From an uncultured Eubacteriales bacterium (GTDB taxonomy: Bacteria > Bacillota_A > Clostridia > Oscillospirales > Oscillospiraceae): a stretch of DNA of 15,986 nt. The DNA is taken from positions 1-15,986 of the forward strand of contig CATKHE010000202.1 of the NCBI GenBank assembly GCA_949747935.1. Reading direction: 5' to 3'. Position 1 is the first letter of the stretch, and the number at the start of each line of letters is the position of its first letter. The translations under genes were made by a program, and so were the position numbers. The notes below the pieces were generated by a model that was not told where the DNA came from, did not search any database, and saw only the letters and a program-made list of their open reading frames with translations. Shown here in pieces: positions 7,112-13,359 of this stretch.

Positions 7112-7936
7112 TTACCGGCAGCAGCAGCTATTTGCGCTGCTGGTGGTAGTGATGGTGTTGGGCGGGAAGAACTCGTCCACGGGGAACTGTACCTGACGGA
7201 ACAGGTCACAGGGGTCCTCCTGGCAGTTATCCTCGCCGCAGCTACAGTCCTTGGTGGGAATACAGTAGTCATAGGCGGGGATGAGCAGCTGGGTATCCCG
7301 CTCCATGCGGATAATGGAAAACTGGCCCAAGGTGATAAACACCCGGTGCTGGTCGCCGCCGGTGACCAGTTCGTCGCCGAAACAGGCGGCCACCGCCATA
7401 GGGATGTCCACACAGCCGCAGTCGCAGGGGCGGCACTCGCACACGTCTACCAGTTTCAGACTGAGGATCAGGGGATCGACCGCCTCCACCACAGCGGTGG
7501 GCAGGTTAGACTGGGGCACGCACTGGACCTGGTTCTCATTGCTGTCAGAGGTAAAGCTCTTGGACCCGCTCTCGCTGCCGAAAAGCACGGCCCGCTTGCT
7601 GAACACGGCCAACCCGCAGACCTGAACAGGACGGGCTGCGCCCACAAAAGCGTCGGCGGTAATGCGGTAGAAATACCGCACATCCACGGTGAAAAATCCC
7701 CGGTTGAAGGTGACTGGTTCCACATCGATGTACGCATACAGCAGCTCGGCAGCGCCAGCCTTGATGGACTGAGCCCGGTCGATCACCTCCTGAGAACAGC
7801 GGGTCGGGTAAACTCTCAAATCTTCAACACAGTCCTTGTCACGGCATGAATCAAAGATCTTTTTCGTGTGTATGCACACGGCCTCCCGGATACTACGATC
7901 GTCGCTGACGGGGCCGGGCACGACCTTTTCTGGCAT
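7112..7936 (-). CDS. Conserved Cys-rich clostridial protein of unknown function
   Basis: A 274-residue protein whose opening (PEKVVPGPVSDDRSIREAVC) and core (ELLYAYIDVEPVTFNRGFFT, VDVRYFYRITADAF) match a widespread clostridial family that, from memory, has no assigned function. I count 20 cysteines. They cluster in VCECRPCDCGCVD, in CIPTKDCSCGEDNCQEDPCD and in the C-terminal SCCCR, and could bind metal or form disulphide cross-links. There is no signal peptide or membrane helix. Sheet-like segments (VFITLGQFSIIRMERDTQLL, IPAYDYC) dominate the second half. The start is ATG 7936, with TAGGAGGG ending 7-8 bases upstream. The same frame is open upstream to 8593, opposite the DUF4364 gene, but without a matching ribosome binding site. 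It is monocistronic between divergent and convergent neighbours. A spore-associated role is conceivable (see the promoter note), but this is speculation. Confidence 0.88.
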   Translation of the reverse strand: MPEKVVPGPVSDDRSIREAVCIHTKKIFDSCRDKDCVEDLRVYPTRCSQEVIDRAQSIKAGAAELLYAYIDVEPVTFNRGFFTVDVRYFYRITADAFVGAARPVQVCGLAVFSKRAVLFGSESGSKSFTSDSNENQVQCVPQSNLPTAVVEAVDPLILSLKLVDVCECRPCDCGCVDIPMAVAACFGDELVTGGDQHRVFITLGQFSIIRMERDTQLLIPAYDYCIPTKDCSCGEDNCQEDPCDLFRQVQFPVDEFFPPNTITTTSSANSCCCR

Positions 7937-8008
7937 AGAATTCCCTCCTAGATTTGGATGGTCATGGGCGCCGAAACGCCCGGTAAGGGTTTTGCTTACA
8001 ACACATCT

Positions 8009-8030
8009 TATGTACCAGACTGGTTTTGGT
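8009..8030 (-). promoter_or_regulatory. Possible sigma-K-like promoter for the Cys-rich gene
   Basis: On the minus strand, AC (8030-8029) is followed after exactly 16 bases by CATAAGATG (8012-8004). The Bacillus sigma-K consensus is AC, 16-17 bases, CATANNNTA, so there is one mismatch. It would give a leader of about 60 bases before ATG 7936. The motif is short, so chance occurrence is quite possible. No good sigma-A hexamer pair was seen on this strand here. Confidence 0.25.
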
Positions 8031-8051
8031 GCGAGGCGAAAGGTTTTTCTC

Positions 8052-8080
8052 TTGCCCTTTCTTCCGTTTTCATTTATAAT
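8052..8080 (+). promoter_or_regulatory. Sigma-A-type promoter for the DUF4364 operon
   Basis: TTGCCC (8052-8057), a 17-base spacer and a perfect TATAAT (8075-8080), 24 bases before ATG 8105 and directly upstream of the AAGGAGG at 8091-8097. Spacing and position are ideal for a vegetative promoter. The rest of the 168-base divergent gap holds small inverted repeats (ACCAG-A-CTGGT at 8014-8024 and GGGCG/CGCCC at 7966-7981) but no further gene. Confidence 0.65.
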
Positions 8081-8104
8081 GGAACCATCAAAGGAGGCGT
8101 TTCC

Positions 8105-8617
8105 ATGTCCGTCGGATTTATACAGGATGAACTGGACCTGAAACTGCTGGTCCTCTATATCATGGACCGGGCCGCGGGCCCTATCACCTTCCTCCAGCTC
8201 TTTGAGCTGGCTCTGTGCGACGCAGGGGTCGATTACTTCTCCCTCACCCAGGCCGTGGACCACATGGTATCTACCGGTCAGCTGGACAGGGCGGAAAACC
8301 GCTACATTATCACAGATAAGGGTCGGCGCAACAGCCAGATCTGTGAGAGCAGCCTGCCCCGCTCGGTCCGGCGGCACTGCGATGAAAATCTGGTTCAGGT
8401 AAACGAGGCGCTCCGGCAGGAGGCCCAGGTACGCGCTCAGATTATGGAGAAGGAGGACGGTACCGCCACCCTCTGCCTCACTCTTGAGGACGGCACCTCC
8501 CCCCTGCTCCATGTGGCCCTGCTGACCCCCAACCCCGGGCAGGCCGGACATTGGGCCGCCGCCTTCAAGCGGGACCCCTCCGCACTCTACCATGGAATTA
8601 TCAATCTGCTGAATTAG
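8105..8617 (+). CDS. DUF4364 family winged-helix protein
   Basis: A 170-residue cytosolic protein recognised as the clostridial DUF4364 family. It opens with FIQDELDLKLLVLYIMDRA, continues through PITFLQLFELAL and the wing-like segment YFSLTQAVDHMVSTGQL, and then has YIITDKGRRN. This is the helix-turn-helix and wing pattern of PadR/MarR-like winged-helix DNA-binding domains (residues about 1-85). The C-terminal half is alpha/beta (EKEDGTATLCLTLEDGT) and may be a ligand or dimer domain. The start is ATG 8105, with AAGGAGG seven bases upstream and a sigma-A promoter just before it. An open frame extends back to 7958 but crosses that promoter, so it is rejected. The stop TAG overlaps the Shine-Dalgarno of the next gene, so the pair is an operon. 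A regulatory role is inferred from the fold; its targets are unknown. Confidence 0.82.
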   Translation: MSVGFIQDELDLKLLVLYIMDRAAGPITFLQLFELALCDAGVDYFSLTQAVDHMVSTGQLDRAENRYIITDKGRRNSQICESSLPRSVRRHCDENLVQVNEALRQEAQVRAQIMEKEDGTATLCLTLEDGTSPLLHVALLTPNPGQAGHWAAAFKRDPSALYHGIINLLN

Positions 8618-8628
8618 GAGGAACTTAA

Positions 8629-9099
8629 ATGAGACGAAATGACCGCACCCAGGACCGGGAATTTTCCCTGGCCCTCATTGATCGCTGTACCCACGGTGTC
8701 ATGGCCCTGTCCACAGGGGAATCCATTCCGTACTGCCTGCCGCTGTCCTTCGTCCGTCTGGAGGACGCCCTCTATTTCCACTGCGCCCAAGAGGGACGTA
8801 AACTCGAGCTGCTGCGCCGCTTTCCCCAGGTGTGCGTCACCTTTGTGGGGGATGACCGGCCTGTTTTTGTACCGCCGGCCATGTACTCCACTTATTTTCA
8901 GTCCGTCATTGTCACTGGAACGGCCAGTGAGGTCACTGATCCCCTGAAAAAGGCTGAGGCCCTCCGGGCCCTGTGCCAAAAAACCACCCCGGAATATATG
9001 GACGGCTTCCCGGCGGCTGTGGAAAAAAGCCTGTCTGTCACCGCCGTCTGGAAAATCCATATGGAGGAAATAAGCGGCAAAGCGAAGCTGGAGCACTGA
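8629..9099 (+). CDS. Pyridoxamine 5'-phosphate oxidase-like / NimA-type flavoprotein
   Basis: A 156-residue protein of the split-barrel FMN-binding superfamily, closest in feel to NimA/Pyridox_ox_2 proteins. Visible elements are CTHGVMALSTGESIPYCLPL (the first strands), LYFHCAQEGRKLELLRRFPQ (the segment that typically contacts the FMN phosphate), VCVTFVGDD, and YFQSVIVTGTASEVTD. Family members include 5-nitroimidazole reductases and many uncharacterised flavin reductases; substrate cannot be inferred here. It is cytosolic, with no signal sequence. The start is ATG 8629, with AGGAGG at 8616-8621 lying on the stop codon of the DUF4364 gene. This indicates coupled translation and suggests the winged-helix protein may control or work with it. 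A bidirectional terminator follows within 35 bases. The chance that it acts as a true pdxH is low. Confidence 0.85.
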   Translation: MRRNDRTQDREFSLALIDRCTHGVMALSTGESIPYCLPLSFVRLEDALYFHCAQEGRKLELLRRFPQVCVTFVGDDRPVFVPPAMYSTYFQSVIVTGTASEVTDPLKKAEALRALCQKTTPEYMDGFPAAVEKSLSVTAVWKIHMEEISGKAKLEH

Positions 9100-9130
9100 C
9101 ATGTCTCATCTGTTGGAGAAAGCAAATGGA

Positions 9131-9168
9131 AAAGGACGCTGTTTGGACCAAACAGCGTCCTTTTATTT
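9131..9168. terminator. Bidirectional intrinsic terminator
   Basis: Perfect stem AAAGGACGCTGTTT (9131-9144) with AAACAGCGTCCTTT (9150-9163) and loop GGACC. On the plus strand TTTTATTTA follows; on the minus strand the stem ends in TTTT. It sits between the flavoprotein stop (9099) and the carboxypeptidase stop (9167) and terminates both transcripts. Confidence 0.92.
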
Positions 9169-10522
9169 ACCGTCTGCCGCCCCGGTAGCTTCCCCTCCGG
9201 GCACCCACCCCGGCGTGGGGACGGCGCTTTTTTCGGAAAACTAAAAGGCGGAGCATTACCACTGCGATCAGCAGGAATACCACGGCCAGCATCAGCTTAA
9301 TTCCGGAGCTCTGGAAAAAGTTGAAGAACTGCTGTTTTTTATACAACAGCTCGGACCGCTCCACCGAGGTGACGGCCACCAGGTCCAGCTCGCCGTAGAC
9401 CTCGCCGTTATAGGACAGAGTCATAACGCCCATGACCTCCCCCGCTTTCACCGGGGCCTCCACCTCGTCAGCAAAGAGGCGGATGTCGGTTTCGATGTCC
9501 TCCAGATTCATGGACTTGGGCAGGGTTTTGGTGATAGACCCCTGTGGCTTCACGTTCACCTCGTCAGCCTGGCGGGACAGAGTGACCTTCACCTTCTCCA
9601 CCGGCTCATCTCCCCGCGTAATCGTAACCCGGTGGAAATTGCTGAAGCCGTATTCCAGCAGGCGCTTGCTCTCCCGCAGCTGTCCCTGTCTCAGCTCCGC
9701 CTCTCCCGGCACCTCCATGGGCCCGGAACCCAGCACAACAGAGATGAGCAGCTCGTCCCCATCCTCGGCAGCCGCCACCAGGCAGCGGCCCGCCTCATCA
9801 GTGTTGCCCGTCTTGCCGCCGATGCATTTGTCATAGACATAACCACTATACCAGTTGTTGGAAATCAAACCATTGGTATTAAAGAAGTACCGCTCTTCGC
9901 TCATATTGGTGGCTGGAACAGTGTGAGCCGCCGTCTTGATAATGGTGCGGAACAGGTCGTACTCCAGGGCGGCCTGCATAATGAGGGACAGATCATAGGC
10001 TGTGGAGTAGTGCTCCTCGTTGTGGCGGCCATAAGTATTGGTGAAGTGAGTACCTTGGCACCCCAACTCCGACGCTCTGCGGTTCATGTGGGCCACAAAG
10101 TCCTCTATCGAACCGTCTACCGCTTCGGCCAGAACATTAGCTGCGTCGCAGGAGGAGGGAAGCATCAGACAGTACAGCAGCTCCTCCACTGTAATCTCCT
10201 CTCCAGCCTTAAACCCGCTGGTGACATAGCTGCTTGGAATATCCTGAACGGCCGTCCCATTCACTATGACTACAGTCTCCGGAGAGAACTGTCCCGTCTG
10301 GATGGCCTCTACCACCAGCAGGGCGGTCATCACCTTAGTCGTACTGGCAGGGTAGGCCCGCTCATTGGCCTTCATATCGTAGAGCACTTCACCGTGGCTG
10401 GCGTCCAGCAGCACCGCGTGGGTGCAAAAGAGATCCAAATCCTCCTGAGCGCCGGCAGGTGGGATAAGGGACAGCAGAATTGGAATCAGAAGAAACAAGG
10501 AAAGAAAACGATATTTTTTCAT
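9167..10522 (-). CDS. D-alanyl-D-alanine carboxypeptidase (peptidase S11, PBP5/DacF-like)
   Basis: Exported penicillin-binding protein that removes the terminal D-Ala from peptidoglycan stem peptides. The 451 residues comprise a signal peptide (MKKYRFLSLFLLIPILLSLI, cleavage near PAGA), the catalytic S11 domain, the PBP5 C-terminal beta domain (about 295-390), and then a real transmembrane helix (about 409-429) with a basic Arg/Gly-rich cytoplasmic tail. Catalytic motifs are ASTTKV (Ser60, Lys63) and GGKTGNT (Lys237). The second motif reads LPSSCDAAN (123-131), where SxN is usual, so Cys125 replaces the Asn. The transmembrane anchor differs from the amphipathic helix of E. coli PBP5. The start is ATG 10522, with GGAGA seven to eight bases upstream. 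It resembles DacF, which is sporulation-linked in Bacillus, but the name cannot be fixed from sequence alone. Confidence 0.93.
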   Translation of the reverse strand: MKKYRFLSLFLLIPILLSLIPPAGAQEDLDLFCTHAVLLDASHGEVLYDMKANERAYPASTTKVMTALLVVEAIQTGQFSPETVVIVNGTAVQDIPSSYVTSGFKAGEEITVEELLYCLMLPSSCDAANVLAEAVDGSIEDFVAHMNRRASELGCQGTHFTNTYGRHNEEHYSTAYDLSLIMQAALEYDLFRTIIKTAAHTVPATNMSEERYFFNTNGLISNNWYSGYVYDKCIGGKTGNTDEAGRCLVAAAEDGDELLISVVLGSGPMEVPGEAELRQGQLRESKRLLEYGFSNFHRVTITRGDEPVEKVKVTLSRQADEVNVKPQGSITKTLPKSMNLEDIETDIRLFADEVEAPVKAGEVMGVMTLSYNGEVYGELDLVAVTSVERSELLYKKQQFFNFFQSSGIKLMLAVVFLLIAVVMLRLLVFRKKRRPHAGVGARRGSYRGGRR

Positions 10523-10641
10523 AGGAAATTCTCCGTATGTATGATATAATGTAAGAAGGTTGCAGGTTCATCCCACATATGAAGACGGGCCCCTGGACCT
10601 CCGGCAACTTCCAGTGTAGCGCGAACGAGGTAAAAAAGCAA

Positions 10642-10656
10642 TTAAGAACTTCTTAA
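10642..10656. promoter_or_regulatory. 15-bp perfect inverted repeat, candidate operator
   Basis: TTAAGAA-C-TTCTTAA, symmetric at every position around base 10649, in the 201-base gap between the divergent carboxypeptidase and comEA genes. On the minus strand it lies just downstream of the proposed promoter; on the plus strand it lies where a -35 would be for the TATTAT at 10678-10683. It has no U-tract and is too AT-rich for a terminator, so protein binding is the simpler reading. Confidence 0.5.
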
Positions 10657-10678
10657 AATGCCACAGGATCTTGTTTTT

Positions 10679-10707
10679 ATTATAGCAAAGAGCGGTCTGC
10701 CGCGCAA
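10679..10707 (-). promoter_or_regulatory. Putative sigma-A promoter for the carboxypeptidase gene
   Basis: On the minus strand, TTGCGC (10707-10702), a 17-base spacer and a perfect TATAAT (10684-10679). It would give a leader of about 150 bases to ATG 10522. The -10 overlaps a plus-strand TATTAT (10678-10683) that could serve comEA, so the two promoters may compete. Confidence 0.45.
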
Positions 10708-10723
10708 GAGGGAGGCGTATAAA

Positions 10724-11113
10724 ATGAGCGGAAAATCCAGGTATGCGGCGGTGGTACTGGCAATGACGGCCAGTTTCGTCCTGTTCTGTGCCGGGCGCTT
10801 CTCTGCCCACGTCAGCAGCGTTCAGCCTTGGCAGGTAAATACCGCCCGCCGCCCGCCGTCAGAGGTTTCAGACGTCTCAGTGTCAGAACAGAGCTATCCA
10901 GAGAGCCTCCTCCCCGGTGAAACAATTAATATCAACACCGCAGATATTTACGATCTCCAGCGCCTGCCCGGTATCGGAGAGAAACGAGCCTCCAACATCA
11001 TCTCCTGGCGCGAGGAGCACGGCCCTTTCCAGAGTGTGGATCAGTTGGACGAGGTCTCCGGTATAGGGCCCGGGATTTTGGATAGCCTGAGCGAATATGC
11101 GTGTGTAACGTAA
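10724..11113 (+). CDS. comEA: ComEA-family helix-hairpin-helix DNA-binding protein
   Basis: A 129-residue membrane-anchored DNA receptor of the ComEA family, which binds incoming double-stranded DNA at the cell surface during competence in well-studied Firmicutes. The N-terminal hydrophobic segment (about 7-25) anchors it. A Ser/Pro-rich linker (about 30-65) follows, then the double helix-hairpin-helix domain ININTADIYDLQRLPGIGEK (68-87), with the second hairpin VSGIGPGILDSL (111-122). It is short because the SLBB domain found in longer ComEA proteins is absent. The start is ATG 10724, with AGGGAGG ending eight to nine bases upstream. The frame is open to 10658, but that extension crosses the proposed promoters. 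It is 13 bases from the response regulator start, so it is the first gene of that operon. comEC is not in the window, so a role in transformation is not shown. Confidence 0.9.
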   Translation: MSGKSRYAAVVLAMTASFVLFCAGRFSAHVSSVQPWQVNTARRPPSEVSDVSVSEQSYPESLLPGETININTADIYDLQRLPGIGEKRASNIISWREEHGPFQSVDQLDEVSGIGPGILDSLSEYACVT

Positions 11114-11126
11114 AGGAGTTTCTGAA

Positions 11127-11813
11127 ATGGCTAAAATTTTGGTAGTAGATGACGAGCAGGTCCTGGTCAAGGGCATCAAATTCAATCTGGAGCACGAGGG
11201 CTATCAGGTCGAGGTGGGCTACGACGGCGAGCAAGCGGTGGAGCTGGCCCGTGAAGGGAGCTTCGACCTGATCCTTCTTGATCTGATGATGCCTAAGATT
11301 GACGGACTTCAGGCCTGCATGCGCATCCGGGAATTCTCCAACGTCCCCATTATTATGTTAACGGCCAAAGGAGAGGACACTGACAAGATCATGGGCTTTG
11401 AGTGCGGCGCTGACGACTACATCACCAAGCCCTTCAATATTTTGGAGTTGAAGGCCAGGGTTCGGGCTCTGCTGCGCCGTGCCGGAGCCGCCGAGCAGAA
11501 GAGCGCCGGGGCTGTGCTGGAGGCCGGCCACATCAGACTGGACACCGGCGGAAGGGCCGCCTGGCGGGACGGCGTCCCCGTAGAACTCACTGCCAAGGAA
11601 TTTGACCTGATGGAGCTGCTTTTGCGCAACCCTGGGCGGGTGTACAGTCGGGAAAACCTTCTCAACGTGGTATGGGGTTATGAGTATATCGGCGACTACC
11701 GCACAGTAGATGTCCATGTCCGCCGCCTGCGCGAGAAGCTGGAGCTGGACCCCGCAAGCCCGGAATTTATCCGCACCAAGTGGGGTGTGGGATATTATCT
11801 GGCGAAAACGTAA
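11127..11813 (+). CDS. OmpR/PhoB-family response regulator (WalR/PhoP-like)
   Basis: A 228-residue DNA-binding response regulator. The receiver domain (1-120) has the acidic pocket Asp8-Asp9, the phosphoacceptor Asp52 in LLDLMMPKIDG, the switch Thr79 (IIMLTAKGED) and Lys101 (DDYITKPF). The C-terminal winged helix (about 130-226) shows ELTAKEFDLMELLLRNPGRV, the recognition region YRTVDVHVRRLREKL and the wing IRTKWGVGYYL. All phosphorylation residues are intact. The start is ATG 11127, with AAAGGAG upstream. It is followed after about 50 bases by its cognate histidine kinase and then by a GerMN lipoprotein. The sequence is of the WalR/PhoP type, whose members often govern wall metabolism or phosphate. 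Which of these applies is not decidable here, although the lipoprotein partner and nearby wall genes favour an envelope role. Confidence 0.95.
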   Translation: MAKILVVDDEQVLVKGIKFNLEHEGYQVEVGYDGEQAVELAREGSFDLILLDLMMPKIDGLQACMRIREFSNVPIIMLTAKGEDTDKIMGFECGADDYITKPFNILELKARVRALLRRAGAAEQKSAGAVLEAGHIRLDTGGRAAWRDGVPVELTAKEFDLMELLLRNPGRVYSRENLLNVVWGYEYIGDYRTVDVHVRRLREKLELDPASPEFIRTKWGVGYYLAKT

Positions 11814-11862
11814 TAGAAATTTCACGTGAGACAGGACGTCCCGGCCCGCCGTTGCGGCCTGT

Positions 11863-13359
11863 ATGAGGAGGTATCCCGCTACGAATAAGAAAAATAAAGT
11901 CCCTTTTTTCGCCTCTCTCCAGGTCAAGTATGCCCTGAGCTACCTGGTCATTTTTGCTGTGGTGCTGGTGCTCCTGAACACCTATCCAGTGATGGCCTCC
12001 CAGGACCTGCTCTTCACCTCCAAGCGGGATTCCTTGAAAAGCCAAGCGGCGGTGATAGCCTCCGCCCTCATGGAGCTGGAATCCCTCTCCGCCGATCAGG
12101 TGGCTCGGGTAATGAACATGCTGGACAGCATGGGATTGAGGCGCATTCTGGTCACAGACCCTGCGGGGCTGATTCTCTACGACAGCACCCGGCAGCCTCA
12201 GGAGAAGGAGCAGTCTCCAGAGGAAAATCCACCGGAGTATCGCTATGCCCTGTATCAGGAGGTGGTCTCCGCTCTGCGGGGAAACGATGTGTCCTACTCT
12301 CGATACACAGATCGGAAATTCATCTCCACCGCCGCCATGCCCATTGTCTACCGGGGCATGGTCATCGGATCCATCTATATTCTGGAGATAGACGAGGTGC
12401 AGGGACAACTGCTGTACAGCCTGCAGCAGAACCTGCGCACCATCTCCCTGGTCATTGCGGCTGTCACTGTGGTGATGTCCACCCTGTTTTCCAAGCTGCT
12501 CACTTCCCGAATCGCCGCCCTGCTGAGGGCCATCCGCATTGTAGGCGAGGGGGAATATGGGCATCGGCTCCAGCCTGTGGGGAGGGACGAAATGGCCCAG
12601 CTGGCCGGGGAGTTTAACAATCTCACAGACCGTCTTCAGACCACGGAGGAGGTCCGCCGCCGCTTTGTCTCTGACGCAAGCCATGAGCTGAAAACACCCC
12701 TGGCTTCCATCCGCCTGCTGGCTGATTCCATCTTACAGACCGATGAAATGGACCCGGCTGTGGTACGGGATTTTGTCTCCGACATCGGCTCCGAAGCCGA
12801 ACGCCTGACACGCATCACGGAACACCTGCTTGCCCTTACCCGTCTGGACAGTCTGCCTGCTGGACAGCAGGTTCCAGTGGATGTGTCCCAGGTGACAGAG
12901 CGGATTACCGCCCTCCTCCAGCCCGTGGCTGACGCAGCTGGGGTGACGGTGGAAAAAAATCTTCGTCCGGATTGTCTCATCCTCTGCACGGAAGATGACT
13001 TGTCTCAGGTCTGCTTTAATCTGGTGGAAAACGCTATCAAATATAATTATTCCGGTGGAAAAGTCTTTGTCATGGTATATCAGGACGGAAATCAGGTACT
13101 GCTGGAGGTCGGCGACACCGGCGTGGGTATTCCGGAGGAGGACCTGCCCAAGGTGTTTAACCGCTTCTACCGGGTGGACAAGGCCCGTTCCCGGGCCGCC
13201 GGCGGCACCGGGCTTGGGTTGTCAATCGTGCGGGACACCGTGCGCCGGCATGGCGGCTGGGTTACCGCCCGGCCCCGCAATCCAGAGGGCAGCTTGTTTA
13301 CCGCAGGTTTTCCCCGGCATATACCCAGCCACGAGGAAAGGAGGAATTCAGGTGTATAA
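11863..13359 (+). CDS. Sensor histidine kinase (HAMP, HisKA, HATPase_c)
   Basis: Membrane histidine kinase of up to 498 residues, partner of the adjacent response regulator. In order, it has TM1 (about 22-44), an extracytoplasmic sensor of about 150 residues (45-190) with PAS/Cache-like character (RRILVTDPAGLILYDS), TM2 (about 193-213), a HAMP linker (214-265), HisKA with the phosphoacceptor His274 in SDASHELKTPL, and HATPase_c with the N box NLVENAIKYN (387-396), G1 VGDTGVGIP, F box FNRFYR and G2 GGTGLGLSI. Both catalytic domains look intact. The start is uncertain. ATG 11863 is used here but has no upstream Shine-Dalgarno; an AGGAGG lies inside the first codons and points to an in-frame ACG at 11881 (see findings). 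The 3' end overlaps the lipoprotein start by eight bases. The signal sensed is unknown. Confidence 0.93.
   Translation: MRRYPATNKKNKVPFFASLQVKYALSYLVIFAVVLVLLNTYPVMASQDLLFTSKRDSLKSQAAVIASALMELESLSADQVARVMNMLDSMGLRRILVTDPAGLILYDSTRQPQEKEQSPEENPPEYRYALYQEVVSALRGNDVSYSRYTDRKFISTAAMPIVYRGMVIGSIYILEIDEVQGQLLYSLQQNLRTISLVIAAVTVVMSTLFSKLLTSRIAALLRAIRIVGEGEYGHRLQPVGRDEMAQLAGEFNNLTDRLQTTEEVRRRFVSDASHELKTPLASIRLLADSILQTDEMDPAVVRDFVSDIGSEAERLTRITEHLLALTRLDSLPAGQQVPVDVSQVTERITALLQPVADAAGVTVEKNLRPDCLILCTEDDLSQVCFNLVENAIKYNYSGGKVFVMVYQDGNQVLLEVGDTGVGIPEEDLPKVFNRFYRVDKARSRAAGGTGLGLSIVRDTVRRHGGWVTARPRNPEGSLFTAGFPRHIPSHEERRNSGV
11866..11871 (+). promoter_or_regulatory. Shine-Dalgarno AGGAGG that points at an ACG codon
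   Basis: A perfect AGGAGG, nine bases before the in-frame ACG at 11881-11883 and located just after the ATG at 11863. No ATG, GTG or TTG lies at the proper distance downstream in the kinase frame. It decides, or at least questions, the annotated kinase start. Confidence 0.5.

Noticed and set aside
7958..8104. Longer DUF4364 protein starting at 7958
   Set aside because: The extension would cross a good TTGCCC-17-TATAAT promoter, and the family begins near ATG 8105.
7937..8593. N-terminal extension of the Cys-rich protein opposite the DUF4364 gene
   Set aside because: The recognisable family start, with TAGGAGGG upstream, is at 7936; the extension is antisense to a real gene and has no ribosome binding site.
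9632..10549. 305-codon plus-strand open frame opposite the carboxypeptidase
   Set aside because: It is antisense to a gene with signal peptide, SxxK and KTG motifs; the translated product shows no family resemblance.
11831..11862. Hairpin ACAGG/CCTGT before the kinase as a Shine-Dalgarno-sequestering switch
   Set aside because: The outer stem is only five pairs with a poorly paired interior and does not include the AGGAGG, so a switch is not supported.
11767..12684. 305-codon minus-strand frame opposite the regulator/kinase junction
   Set aside because: His/Gln/Gly-rich shadow of the kinase gene without a ribosome binding site or domains.
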